DNA of 64,000 nt from G963556115 sp963677015 (GTDB lineage Bacteria > Planctomycetota > SZUA-567), in the NCBI GenBank assembly GCA_963677015.1, contig OY781533.1, positions 3,658,001 through 3,722,000 on the forward strand, in the 5' to 3' direction. Numbering within the stretch: the first letter of the stretch is position 1; every line of letters starts with the position of its first letter. The notes under the pieces were generated by a model. That model worked only from the letters and a program-made list of their open reading frames with translations, was not told the DNA's origin and did not search any database. This document shows positions 26,462-35,547 of the stretch, piece after piece. The translations under genes were made by a program, and so were the position numbers.

Positions 26462-27643
26462 TTATGCTTTAGCTAAAGCAACGATCTTTTCCATCGCTTC
26501 TTTGAGAATATCATCAGGATAAGTAAGTGAAATGCGATAGAATCCTTCACCATATTCGCCAAATGCTCTTCCTGGAGTAACAACAACTCCTGCTTTATCA
26601 AGTAGATCTGTAGCGAATGCTTCACTGCTACCATTATACTTTTCCGGAACCGGAGCCCAGATATAAATAGTTGCATTAGGTTCGGCAACCGGCCAGCCTG
26701 CTTCTTCCAGATATTTTAATACCATATCACGTCTGTTTTTATATACTGAATTTACCAGTCCAAAAATTTCTTCCGCATTATTTAATGCCATTGCTGCTGC
26801 TGACTGTACTGCGCGCAAGGTACCGTTATCGATATTATCCTTGGTAAGTTTGAGAGCTTTAACCGCATCGGCACAACCAACAAGACAACCTACTCTCCAG
26901 CCTGTCATATTGAATGCTTTTGACAAAGAGAAAAATTCTACAGCGACTTCATCTGCTCCATCTACCTCTAAAATCGACGGTGCTTTATAACCATCGTAAG
27001 TATTCTCTGAATAAGCACTATCATGAGCAATCAGAATATTATTTTCTCTACCAAAATCTACCGCTTCTTTGAAGAAATCAAGATCTGCTGTTGCTGTAGT
27101 AGGGTTATTAGGGTAATTGATCCAAAGAATTTTGGCCAGACGTTTTACTTCTGCAGGAATGGCGGAGAAATCCGGTTTAAAATCATTGCTGGCAAGTAAT
27201 GGCATACGATAGGTTGTTCCTGCTGCAAAAACATGTCCTATATTATATGTTGGATATCCAGGACAAGGAGCAATTCCCATGTCGCCGGGATTCATAATTC
27301 CAAGGCATAATTTTACTATCGCATCTTTACTGCCCATTGTTGCAACGATTTGATTGTCTGCTAAATCCACATTATAACGTCTTTTATAAAATGATTTTAT
27401 TGCTTCCGGATATGCATTTACAGGAGCGTCACAGCCATATCTGTCTTTATTACTATCTGTTTTATCCTGGGCGGCTCTAATTAATTCTTCTACAACTATA
27501 TCAGGTGTTGGTTTATCTGGATCACCAATTCCAAGTGTTATAACTTTATCTCCTTTTGCTTTTTTTTCAGCAATAGCAGCTCTTAGTTTTGCAAATGGAT
27601 ATGGAGGTAACTGCGACAGTCTGTTAGCAAGTTCGATTTTCAT
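26462..27643 (-). CDS. dapL: LL-diaminopimelate aminotransferase DapL
   Basis: DapL converts tetrahydrodipicolinate directly to LL-diaminopimelate with glutamate as amino donor, bypassing DapD/DapC/DapE on the way to lysine and peptidoglycan. The 393-residue class I/II PLP enzyme has the DapL signature region LPPYPFAKLR, VITLGIGDPDKPTP, DRYGCDAPVNAYPEAI, WINYPNNPTT, the PLP lysine block SLSKAFNMTGWRVG and the C-terminal FYRISLTYP. It lies at the end of a minus-strand set with dus (31-base gap). A related aminotransferase function cannot be wholly excluded by eye, but the GIGDPD/NYPNNPTT combination fits DapL. Confidence 0.9.
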   Translation of the reverse strand: MKIELANRLSQLPPYPFAKLRAAIAEKKAKGDKVITLGIGDPDKPTPDIVVEELIRAAQDKTDSNKDRYGCDAPVNAYPEAIKSFYKRRYNVDLADNQIVATMGSKDAIVKLCLGIMNPGDMGIAPCPGYPTYNIGHVFAAGTTYRMPLLASNDFKPDFSAIPAEVKRLAKILWINYPNNPTTATADLDFFKEAVDFGRENNILIAHDSAYSENTYDGYKAPSILEVDGADEVAVEFFSLSKAFNMTGWRVGCLVGCADAVKALKLTKDNIDNGTLRAVQSAAAMALNNAEEIFGLVNSVYKNRRDMVLKYLEEAGWPVAEPNATIYIWAPVPEKYNGSSEAFATDLLDKAGVVVTPGRAFGEYGEGFYRISLTYPDDILKEAMEKIVALAKA

Positions 27644-27674
27644 ACGTCTCTCTTTCTTTTAGCATTGACTGAGT

Positions 27675-28655
27675 TTATAACATTAAAATAGCTACTAATC
27701 TTTCAAGATCTTCCCGACATTTCATATTATTCAGTTTATTACGAAAATCTCGAGCGCCATTTATACCTTTACTGTAAAATGCTCCTAATTTTCTGGATTG
27801 CCTGATAGCTCTGTCTTCTCCAACCAAGTCTACCAGTAAATCATAATGTTCAAGCATAACCTGAGCGAGTTCGGTTTTATCTGGTATATTCCATTCTTTG
27901 CCGGATAACTCCTGCTTGATTTTATCAAATATCCATGGGCTGCCCATACAGGCACGTCCCACCATTACGCCGGCACAACCGGTTTTTTCAAACATCTCTT
28001 TCGCTGTTGCACCGTCTTTTACATCACCATTACCTATTATAGGTATTTTTACTGCTTCTACAATCTCTTGTATTTTTTCGTAACGTACTGTATGTGAATA
28101 CCGCTCTCTGGTGTGACGGCCATGAACAGTTATTAAATCGACACCGGAATCTTCAGCAATTCTGGCAATTTCAACTCCATTATAATGTTTATTATCTATA
28201 CCTACTCGAATCTTAATTGTTACCGGAACGTCTCCAGCTCCTCTTTTCATAGCCTTAACCAATTTTGATATCAATTCTGGATCCTCCATAAGCTTGGATC
28301 CGGCTCCTGCTGCTCTGACTTTTCTCACTGGACAACCACAATTTAAATCTACAACATCCGCTCCTCTATCAATAACAACTTTTGTTGCATATTCAACTGC
28401 TTTCTCTTCACAACCCCAAAGTTGATAAGCTACAGGACCTTCATTATCTGCTTTAACCAGATACTGTTCCTGCTTTTCGTTTTTTTGTTCAATTGCTTTT
28501 GCACTTATCATTTCAGTTGCCAGAAGTCCTGGTCTACCCAAACGCCAGGTAAGTATTCTAAAAGGCATAGAAGAATATCCAGCAAGCGGAGCTTGCCAGA
28601 TATTATTTTCAAGTTCTAAATTTTTTAATTTTAACGGCTTTAAATAAGTATTCAT
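27675..28655 (-). CDS. dus: tRNA-dihydrouridine synthase (DusB-like)
   Basis: This is a 326-residue flavoenzyme that reduces uridines in the tRNA D-loop. It is a TIM barrel with the N-terminal APLAGYSSMPFR block, the catalytic-cysteine motif DLNCGCPVRKV, lysine-containing TIKIRVG, TVHGRHTRERYS and the FMN phosphate site IIGNGDV. MVGRACMGSPWIF near the end resembles DusB. It begins 7 bases after the EAL gene stop and precedes dapL, so these genes probably share one transcript. Which Dus subgroup is not certain. Confidence 0.93.
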   Translation of the reverse strand: MNTYLKPLKLKNLELENNIWQAPLAGYSSMPFRILTWRLGRPGLLATEMISAKAIEQKNEKQEQYLVKADNEGPVAYQLWGCEEKAVEYATKVVIDRGADVVDLNCGCPVRKVRAAGAGSKLMEDPELISKLVKAMKRGAGDVPVTIKIRVGIDNKHYNGVEIARIAEDSGVDLITVHGRHTRERYSHTVRYEKIQEIVEAVKIPIIGNGDVKDGATAKEMFEKTGCAGVMVGRACMGSPWIFDKIKQELSGKEWNIPDKTELAQVMLEHYDLLVDLVGEDRAIRQSRKLGAFYSKGINGARDFRNKLNNMKCREDLERLVAILML

Positions 28656-28662
28656 ATTTTTT

Positions 28663-29913
28663 TTATTCTAAATCATATATTTCATGTGAACTCATTAAGT
28701 CTACACATAAAATACATTCTTCATTATCTTTTGTATAAAATTTCTTTGACCCTGTTACACACTCTATACCTGTTGCTGTTGAAATATATGGCGAAGAAAT
28801 ATAAATATCTTTTTCAGAATCAAGATTCATATAGTAATCCTTTAATGAAAAATCTTCACCTTTATTAGCCGGTTTAAATATGTAATGCGCATATTCCACT
28901 TCGTCTGTTTTTCTACAAACAGTATTAGTTATCATTAATCCCTTATTATCAAGAACATATACAAATTCAATTAATATGTCATTTTTAATTATTGATGTTA
29001 ACTTTGCTTCAAGTTCATTTTTTGCCGTATTTTTTAATTTCTTACAGACAGATTGTATCTTTTTTATCCTCTGTTTTTTCAGTTCCTGAATTTCATACTG
29101 TCTGTTTTTAATATAATTTTTATATATTACGGACGCTTTTTCAATAGCATTATATGTTTTACTGGTAATACTGTTGATATCATCATTAGGTTTGCTGTAG
29201 AAATAACCCTGCTGTAAATCAAGACCTATTTCCATAAGCTTGACCGCATCTTCTTCCGTTTCAATTCCTTCACCTGTAACCAGAACACCCAGTCTATGCC
29301 CTAATTCTGTTAAAGATCTAACGATAATCTGATTACTTTTTTTATTACTAATTCCAGTAATAAGTGATTTGTCAATTTTAATAATATCAGGTTTTAAAAT
29401 ACTTACTCGCATAAGACCGGAATAACCGCTGCCAATATCATCTAAAGCTATCAAAAAACCCTTTTTCTTATTATAATTAACAAAAGCAATCAAAGCTTCA
29501 ATATCTGTTGTGCTATTTTCAAGAATTTCAATTATTATACGTTTTGGATCTATCTGGTTTTTTTTGACTATATTATAAAACCAATCATATCCTTTATTTT
29601 CAATTATACTTTGAATATTAATATTAACCGATAATAAAATATTATCTGTTTGCAGATGAATTTTAGTAAACATTGATAATGAATTTTCAATGCATAATAA
29701 ATCTAATTCTGTTAGTCTTGAGATTTCAGCAGCTTTATTGAAAAGGATAAATGGTGAGATAACATTACCACCTGAATCAATACCACGTGATAACGCTTCA
29801 AATATCATTATTTTTTTACTTTTTACTTTTACAATAGGTTGAAATAGTGTTTTAATTGCTTTTTTAGAGATTATTTCATCTACTAAGCTGCTTTTATCTT
29901 CAATTGTTTTCAT
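28663..29913 (-). CDS. EAL-domain c-di-GMP phosphodiesterase with YkuI-type C-terminal domain
   Basis: The 416-residue protein begins with an EAL domain (about 15-255). All catalytic features are visible: FEALSRG, the Asn in VNINIQS, the Glu in IEILEN, LDDIGSGYS, the Lys in IIKIDKSL, GEGIETEEDA and QQGYFYSKP. It is therefore likely to hydrolyse c-di-GMP to pGpG. A coiled linker leads to a C-terminal sensor-like domain (about 300-416, including GEDFSLKDYYMNL and YISSPYISTATG) that resembles the YkuI_C/PAS-like EAL-associated domain. There are no membrane helices. It lies 23 bases downstream of a bEBP-like regulator, so the two may act in one pathway. Confidence 0.9.
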   Translation of the reverse strand: MKTIEDKSSLVDEIISKKAIKTLFQPIVKVKSKKIMIFEALSRGIDSGGNVISPFILFNKAAEISRLTELDLLCIENSLSMFTKIHLQTDNILLSVNINIQSIIENKGYDWFYNIVKKNQIDPKRIIIEILENSTTDIEALIAFVNYNKKKGFLIALDDIGSGYSGLMRVSILKPDIIKIDKSLITGISNKKSNQIIVRSLTELGHRLGVLVTGEGIETEEDAVKLMEIGLDLQQGYFYSKPNDDINSITSKTYNAIEKASVIYKNYIKNRQYEIQELKKQRIKKIQSVCKKLKNTAKNELEAKLTSIIKNDILIEFVYVLDNKGLMITNTVCRKTDEVEYAHYIFKPANKGEDFSLKDYYMNLDSEKDIYISSPYISTATGIECVTGSKKFYTKDNEECILCVDLMSSHEIYDLE

Positions 29914-29936
29914 AGTACACTATTTAATCTAATGTG

Positions 29937-30905
29937 TTATGGTAATCGTAAATTGTAAATACTGATTTTTCTATCTAAGGTAGGGCGACTAACCTGTAAT
30001 AAATCTGCCGCTCTTTTCTTATTACCTTTGGTATAATTCAATACATATTGAATATGACGTTTTTCAATAACAGCCAAATTGAGCATTTCCTCCGGATTTT
30101 CTATTGCCTCACTTTCAGCTGGCACCTCTACGCGCATACCAAGATCTTCAAGCCAGAGTAATTCAGATTTAGCAACTGTTACTCCACGCTTTATTAAACT
30201 TTTCAGTTCACGTATATTACCGGGAAAATCATAACGCATAAGATAATCCAGAGCTATTTGACTTATATCTTTTATATTCTTATTAAATTTATTATTACAA
30301 TCTGTTATATGAAAATTTATCAGATTTTGAATATCTTCACGTCTTTGTCTAAGTGGTGGTATATTAATAGCAATTTCATTCAGGCGGTAATACAAATCTT
30401 CACGAAACTTTCCTTCTGTAACCAGTTGTGATATATTCTTTGAAGTTAATGCTATTACACGTACATCTGTTGAAATAGCTTCTTCACCGCCGCATCTTTC
30501 AAATTCATTATATTCAATTGCTCTGAGAAGTTTCGCCTGTACTTCAGAAGGAAGTTCTCCGATTTCTTCAATAATTAATGTTCCCTTATCCGCCTGTTCA
30601 AATTTACCGCGTCTGGATTTTTCTGCTCCCTGGAAAGCCCCCTGATCATGACCAAATAATTCACTCTCCAATATTTTATATGGTGTTGCAGAACAGGAAA
30701 GAGTTATGAGATTATTCTCTTTTCTATTACTGGCTAAATGAATAGCCTGTGATAACAATTTTTTACCTACACCGCTTTCACCTGTTATTAATATACTTGC
30801 TGTTGTCTGACTAGCTGCTTTTGCTAATTCAATGCACTTATTCATTTCATCATTATTTGAAATAAATTCATCTAAAAGTAAACTTGTTCGGTCTAAATTT
30901 GTCAT
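29937..30905 (-). CDS. Sigma-54 activator-like AAA+ regulator without receiver domain
   Basis: This protein of about 322 residues is made of an AAA+ domain followed by a Fis-type helix-turn-helix (NKKRAADLLQVSRPTLDRKI), like PspF. The start at 30905 is chosen because it has GGGA upstream and gives the usual short N-terminus; an ATG at 30938 is possible. Walker A is GESGVGKK. The sigma-54 contact loop reads GAFQGA instead of GAFTGA, and Walker B reads IIEEIGEL instead of FLDEIGEL. The Thr in GAFTGA is important in well-studied activators, so activity on sigma-54 may be altered. ESELFGH, RLNEIAINIPPLRQR and FPGNIRELKSL are intact. Its likely target is the EAL gene that follows. Confidence 0.88.
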   Translation of the reverse strand: MTNLDRTSLLLDEFISNNDEMNKCIELAKAASQTTASILITGESGVGKKLLSQAIHLASNRKENNLITLSCSATPYKILESELFGHDQGAFQGAEKSRRGKFEQADKGTLIIEEIGELPSEVQAKLLRAIEYNEFERCGGEEAISTDVRVIALTSKNISQLVTEGKFREDLYYRLNEIAINIPPLRQRREDIQNLINFHITDCNNKFNKNIKDISQIALDYLMRYDFPGNIRELKSLIKRGVTVAKSELLWLEDLGMRVEVPAESEAIENPEEMLNLAVIEKRHIQYVLNYTKGNKKRAADLLQVSRPTLDRKISIYNLRLP

Positions 30906-31069
30906 TTTGTTTCCCACAATTTTTGAATAATGCTTCATTATTTTACATTATAGTATCTAATAATAAAAATATAAACATTAACGCTTTCTTTTCAAGTTTT
31001 TTCTTGTTGAATATATGCTTTTTATTATACTTATTTTACAACTCTTAATATTTTTAATTTGGATATTAT

Positions 31070-31771
31070 ATGTCTACTCTTTATATTATTGCCACGCCAT
31101 TAGGAAATATTGAAGATATATCTTTAAGAGCTCTTAGAATTCTTAAAGAAATTACTTCTCTTGCCTGCGAAGATACAAGAATTACTAAAAAACTTTTTAG
31201 TAAATACGATATTCCATTTCCTAAAGAAATATTTTCATATCATGAACACAATGAAAAACCAGCCGGAAAGAAAATCCTTAATTTATTGAGTAATAATATT
31301 GATGTCGGTTTATGTTCTGATTGTGGCTGCCCGCTGATAAGTGATCCTGGATACAAAATAGTGGCCGATGCTTTTGATTTAGGTTTTAATGTGGAGGTAA
31401 TACCCGGGCCATGTGCAATTGAGACGGCATTAATGAGTTCAGGAATGCCGACTTCAAGTTTTACTTTTTTAGGTTTTGCTCCTCCTAAGTCAGGTAAACG
31501 TAAAAACTTTTTTCTAAAAGAAGCGGCGTCTGAACATACTTTAGTCTTTTATGAATCACCGTATAGAATAATTAAATTCCTCAATGATGCAAAAGAAGTT
31601 TTTCAAAATAGATTAACTGCCGTCTGCATTGAATTAACCAAAAAATTTCAGACTATTCATAAAGGCTGGTTATATGATATTTGTGATGAATTTCAGGATA
31701 AAAAAATTAAAGGTGAAATTGTTGTAATAATCGCTGGTAATAATCATAAATTTATAAAAGAGGATCAATAA
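31070..31771 (+). CDS. rsmI: 16S rRNA (cytidine(1402)-2'-O)-methyltransferase RsmI
   Basis: RsmI methylates the ribose of C1402 in the ribosomal decoding centre. The 233-residue protein has the family start LYIIATPLGNIEDISLRAL, the EDTRITKKL segment, a YHEHNE block, the SAM-binding CSDCGCPLISDPGY (SDAGTP in most relatives), VIPGPCAIETALMSSGMP and FYESPYRI. It is shorter than the E. coli protein (286) and lacks most of the C-terminal tail, as in many small homologues. Its stop lies one base from that of the convergent CxxCxxCC gene. Confidence 0.95.
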   Translation: MSTLYIIATPLGNIEDISLRALRILKEITSLACEDTRITKKLFSKYDIPFPKEIFSYHEHNEKPAGKKILNLLSNNIDVGLCSDCGCPLISDPGYKIVADAFDLGFNVEVIPGPCAIETALMSSGMPTSSFTFLGFAPPKSGKRKNFFLKEAASEHTLVFYESPYRIIKFLNDAKEVFQNRLTAVCIELTKKFQTIHKGWLYDICDEFQDKKIKGEIVVIIAGNNHKFIKEDQ

Positions 31772-31772
31772 A

Positions 31773-32180
31773 TTATTGATCCTCTAATTCTTTTATTATC
31801 TCTTCCTGTGAAAATAATCTGCCTATTCCTATACCAGGACAATTATATAAATTGCTATCCCAGGTTTCTTTATCCACAAGTATTTCCGGCCACCAAGGAA
31901 ATGTCCGACACTGCTGCGGTCTTTGTTCATAATGTTTACATTTACCATCATCATTCATAAAAATACAGTCACCTTGCATATTATCAATAAGAGATAATTT
32001 TCCATATGCAAGCCGAATAAACTTTTTATAAAACTGTTCTTTGGTAATATTTAATTTATCTGCAAATCCTAATGCTTCTTCATCATTCAGCCAAACATAA
32101 CCACCGGGACCTTTACAACATTTACCACAGCCCTGACAACTGAACTTCAAACCATCTTTAAACCAATAATCTTTTTGCAT
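31773..32180 (-). CDS. YkgJ-type CxxCxxCC zinc/iron-chelating domain protein
   Basis: This 135-residue cytosolic protein has the family cysteine cluster CQGCGKCCKGPGGYVWL near the start, CIFMNDDGKCKHYEQRPQQCRTFPWWP in the middle and a final NCPGIG. Proteins of this group (YkgJ/UPF0153) bind zinc or an iron-sulfur cluster, and their role is not settled. It follows pssA by 28 bases and probably belongs to the psd-pssA transcript. A second, shorter member of the family is at 43618-43935. Confidence 0.85.
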   Translation of the reverse strand: MQKDYWFKDGLKFSCQGCGKCCKGPGGYVWLNDEEALGFADKLNITKEQFYKKFIRLAYGKLSLIDNMQGDCIFMNDDGKCKHYEQRPQQCRTFPWWPEILVDKETWDSNLYNCPGIGIGRLFSQEEIIKELEDQ

Positions 32181-32208
32181 TATTCTAACCTTAATTTATA
32201 TTATATAA

Positions 32209-33117
32209 TTATTGATTATCACTTATTTCATTTTTTTCATCTGATTCTATAACACCGTCAAGGCTGAACATTCCTTCCATTTCTTTTTCAATATTTTCTT
32301 CTTTATTTTTAAGTTTGTTTTTAATATTAATGAAAATACAATATATTGTAAATCCATTAAATGCAAGAAATAGTACAATAATAGGATATTCAAGTAATAC
32401 AATAATTAATAATACAGCAAGCAGCAACATCCAATATTTTCTGGTTTTTCCTAACAATATATTTGCTGCATGAGCAAATCTAAAAGGTGAAACCATAAGT
32501 AATCCAATAATAATAACATAAATACTGATTATATATATACCGGTTTTAATTTCACCGTAACGATTGAGATAGGTTGTTGTAAAATAACCATTATAAATAT
32601 CTGCCCAAATACCTGTACAATATGTTTTACAAAATAATATTGTACCAACAATGGAACCTGCAGCCGCAGGACTCGGAAGACCGGAAAAATAATTTTTAGC
32701 TCCACCTCCCGCTGAAAGATTATATATTGCCAATCGCAATACCGCACATACCGCAAAAATAATTCCTGCAAGCAGAGCAATACTCCAAAGTTTATCTCCG
32801 GCCTTCATAGAACCTATCCAAACAGTTGCTAAGATCAATGCCGGCGCAATACCAAAAGTACAAACGTCAGCTAAACTGTCTAGTTCTGCTCCAAATTGAC
32901 TTTCACTATGAGTCATTCTGGCTACCCGTCCATCCAGCATGTCAAAAACCATTCCGCCAAAAATAATCATTGCGGCATATACAAAATAAGTATCTGCCTG
33001 TTCAATATCATTATGAAATTTGAAAAATAATGATTCCATACATAAAATAATACTTATAATACCACAAGAAAAATTACACAGTGTAAGAATACTCGGTAAA
33101 ATTGAAATTTTACGCAT
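32209..33117 (-). CDS. pssA: CDP-diacylglycerol-serine O-phosphatidyltransferase PssA
   Basis: This inner-membrane enzyme makes phosphatidylserine from CDP-diacylglycerol and serine. It has 302 residues with several helices and the CDP-alcohol phosphatidyltransferase motif DMLDGRVARMTHSESQFGAELDSLAD (D-x2-DG-x2-AR-x8-G-x3-D-x3-D). It is followed by AAVLRLA-like sequence and a FSGLPSPAA loop typical of type II PssA. About 40 charged residues form a cytosolic tail. It acts just before Psd, the preceding gene on this strand. A parS site lies in the 55-base gap between them. Confidence 0.95.
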   Translation of the reverse strand: MRKISILPSILTLCNFSCGIISIILCMESLFFKFHNDIEQADTYFVYAAMIIFGGMVFDMLDGRVARMTHSESQFGAELDSLADVCTFGIAPALILATVWIGSMKAGDKLWSIALLAGIIFAVCAVLRLAIYNLSAGGGAKNYFSGLPSPAAAGSIVGTILFCKTYCTGIWADIYNGYFTTTYLNRYGEIKTGIYIISIYVIIIGLLMVSPFRFAHAANILLGKTRKYWMLLLAVLLIIVLLEYPIIVLFLAFNGFTIYCIFINIKNKLKNKEENIEKEMEGMFSLDGVIESDEKNEISDNQ

Positions 33118-33152
33118 TTTAAATTTCCTATTATTAATTATAAATAATAATA

Positions 33153-33168
33153 TGTTTCACGTGAAACA
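33153..33168. other. parS: parS centromere site 1
   Basis: TGTTTCACGTGAAACA is a perfect 16-base palindrome identical to the ParB-binding parS consensus of B. subtilis and most chromosomes. It lies between psd and pssA, close to dnaA. Confidence 0.95.
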
Positions 33169-33172
33169 TTTA

Positions 33173-33835
33173 TTATATAGTCGCCAATACTGTTAGCCCT
33201 GCCTGAACCTTATCTCCAACTTTTACTTTTAATTCCGTTGCTGTACTAAGCGGAATATACAAATCCGTTCTGGATCCAAATTTCATCATACCATATTTTT
33301 CACCCTGATCTAAAGAATCACCCTTCTGCAAATCACAGACAATTCTTCGTGCTATAAGACCAACTATCTGACGCTGCATATATTTTAACATTTTAGGATT
33401 ATCTGTTTTAATTCCTACATCATTATACTCATTCAAATGTAATGAATCATCACTCATAGCATTCTTGAACTGTCCTGGCTGATATTTAATATACTCCACA
33501 TTACCGGGATATGCCGCTCTATTTATATGTACGTCAAGAATACTCAAAAAGATACTGATACGAAGCGCTTTTTCATCTAAATAACCTGGATCTTCACATT
33601 CTTCTATATGACTTACAACACCATCTGCCGGTGCTAACAAATTATGTGAATCCTTTGTAATACTTCGTTCAGGATCACGAAAGAAATATAAGACAAAAAT
33701 ATATTCCACTATAGGTATTATCGCAAACCATTTAAATCCAGTCCACAACTGTTTACTTATAATAAAACAAAAAATTATCGTGATAATTCCGACTATTCCA
33801 TATTTTATAATCTCTTTTTTACCGTATTTATTCAT
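33173..33835 (-). CDS. psd: Phosphatidylserine decarboxylase proenzyme
   Basis: Psd converts phosphatidylserine to phosphatidylethanolamine. The 220-residue length and the C-terminal MMKFGSRTDLYIP identify the short PSD-A-type form. The pyruvoyl group forms by self-cleavage at the Gly-Ser of FGS. Other family blocks are FFRDPER, LLAPADGVVSHIEE, RISIFLSILDVHINRAAYPG and RQIVGLIARRI. Two hydrophobic segments lie near the N-terminus. It begins the psd-pssA-ykgJ set, divergent from dnaA, and is flanked by the two parS sites. Confidence 0.95.
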   Translation of the reverse strand: MNKYGKKEIIKYGIVGIITIIFCFIISKQLWTGFKWFAIIPIVEYIFVLYFFRDPERSITKDSHNLLAPADGVVSHIEECEDPGYLDEKALRISIFLSILDVHINRAAYPGNVEYIKYQPGQFKNAMSDDSLHLNEYNDVGIKTDNPKMLKYMQRQIVGLIARRIVCDLQKGDSLDQGEKYGMMKFGSRTDLYIPLSTATELKVKVGDKVQAGLTVLATI

Positions 33836-34022
33836 TATACTTCTTTCTAACCTAAAAGATGTTTCACGTGAAACATAAAGAATGATTTAATATAAGTAAA
33901 TACCTATATATTTTAATTTACTCTAATAATTCTACTCTTTTAATTATTTAGTTGCAATTAATAATATTTTCTATACGATTATAGTTGATTTTTATTCTAT
34001 TTTGTTGTTGGGGCTTAGAGTT
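33836..34022. other. Candidate replication-origin region upstream of dnaA
   Basis: This is a 187-base AT-rich gap between psd and dnaA that contains parS site 2. GC skew by eye changes sign here: C-rich on the plus strand to the left, G-rich to the right. Genes to the right run rightward through gyrA. I found no perfect TTATCCACA DnaA box, nor one in the 196-base gap between dnaA and dnaN, so the exact unwinding site is not identified. Confidence 0.5.
33860..33875. other. parS: parS centromere site 2
   Basis: This second perfect copy of TGTTTCACGTGAAACA is about 700 bases from the first and lies in the psd-dnaA gap. Paired parS sites next to dnaA mark the origin domain loaded by ParB and SMC. 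parA and parB are not in this window. Confidence 0.95.
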
Positions 34023-35351
34023 ATGTTTAGTGAAAACTTTACATTTTTATGGAATAATATTTATGAAAATATTATGCAGACAATCAATGTAAATAATTAT
34101 AAAGAGTTAATAAACAACTTTTCTATTATTGATTTAAATGCTGATAGTATTACTGTTTTTACTTATTTCTCTGATATTTATTCTGTTTTTTCTAAAGAAA
34201 CCGTCCTTAAAATTAACAATATAATTAAAAATTGTCTTAATAATGATAATTTACAAATAAATTATCAGGAAAATAATATAGGCAATATTAATCTGGATGA
34301 AAATAAAACCCTTAATTCTTTTATTTTAAATTCTGAAAATCGTCTGGCTCTTGCTGTTGCCAATGAAATTATTATTAATAAAGATAATAAATTATATTCA
34401 CCCTTATTTCTTTATGCTAATTCTGGATTAGGAAAAACCCATCTTATAAATGGTATTATTTTAAAGTATAAAGAAAATTATCCAAACAATAGGATTCTCT
34501 ATTATTCCGGTTCTTCATTTCTTGATTCATACTTCTTTGCTGTAAAAAACAATTATTTAAACTTATGGAGAAAACATAACTATAATTGTCAGTTATTTAT
34601 TATTGATGATATCGATAAGCTTGAAAATAATGAAAATGCTATTAATGAATTAAACAATATTTTAGATCACATGTATTCATTAAAACAAATCCCTCAAATC
34701 ATAATTACTGCAGATAAAGAACCTGATAAACTTAAAGGTTTTTCTGATTCTATCAAAAGCAGATTACAATGGGGCATAAAACTCAAAATTCAATCTCCTA
34801 ACACCTTAACTAAAGAAGATATCATAAAAACCATCTTCAAAAGATATAATCTTGAATATAATAATAAAATAGTAACCTATATTGCTGAAAACAATCAAAG
34901 CAATATACGAGAAATAGAAGGTTTGGTTAAAACACTATTTACTTATTCTACTTTACTTGATATTAAAATTGATGAAGATTTGATTAATAAAATAATTGGG
35001 AAAAATACCAACACTCAAATTAACAATAAATCTTATTCCATAACCGGAAATGATATTTTATATAAAGTATGTAAATATTTTAACATTAATGAAATTGATA
35101 TAAAATCAAAGAATAGAACCAGAGCAATTGCTTTTCCCAGACAAATTGGAATGTATCTCACTAAACAAATACTCAATTATTCATTACAGGAAATTGGAAG
35201 TATATATGGCGGAAGAGATCATAGTACTGTAAAACATTCTAATGATAAAATTGCTGAGTTATATAATAATGATAATAATACTAAAAACATAATAGATCAG
35301 CTATATAACATTATAAATGAAGAACAACTGTATTATAAAAATCAAATATAA
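34023..35351 (+). CDS. dnaA: Chromosomal replication initiator DnaA
   Basis: DnaA is the AAA+ initiator that opens the origin. The 442-residue protein has a divergent N-terminal domain, a short linker, an ATPase domain with Walker A NSGLGKTHL and LFIIDDIDKL, and the C-terminal DNA-binding domain. Its signature there is IYGGRDHSTVKHS, with the basic region RTRAIAFPRQIGMYL just before it. The ATG at 34023 (MFSENFTFLWNNIYENI) is chosen over a TTG at 34002 because the family N-terminus begins there. Codon use is very AT-rich and lysine/asparagine-rich. It heads the rightward replication-gyrase block. Confidence 0.96.
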   Translation: MFSENFTFLWNNIYENIMQTINVNNYKELINNFSIIDLNADSITVFTYFSDIYSVFSKETVLKINNIIKNCLNNDNLQINYQENNIGNINLDENKTLNSFILNSENRLALAVANEIIINKDNKLYSPLFLYANSGLGKTHLINGIILKYKENYPNNRILYYSGSSFLDSYFFAVKNNYLNLWRKHNYNCQLFIIDDIDKLENNENAINELNNILDHMYSLKQIPQIIITADKEPDKLKGFSDSIKSRLQWGIKLKIQSPNTLTKEDIIKTIFKRYNLEYNNKIVTYIAENNQSNIREIEGLVKTLFTYSTLLDIKIDEDLINKIIGKNTNTQINNKSYSITGNDILYKVCKYFNINEIDIKSKNRTRAIAFPRQIGMYLTKQILNYSLQEIGSIYGGRDHSTVKHSNDKIAELYNNDNNTKNIIDQLYNIINEEQLYYKNQI

Positions 35352-35547
35352 CAAAATAAAATAATATTGGAAGAAGACTACATGAACTGTTGAATTCAAT
35401 ATTAACTAATGCTACAATAAATAAATAAGTAAAATAGTGAAAATTAAAGCATTTCTTACAAATTATCATTAGAACACTACATATAATCGTTTTATAACTA
35501 TAATAATATAATAATTATTTAAAAATATAATAATATAGGAGTAAAGA

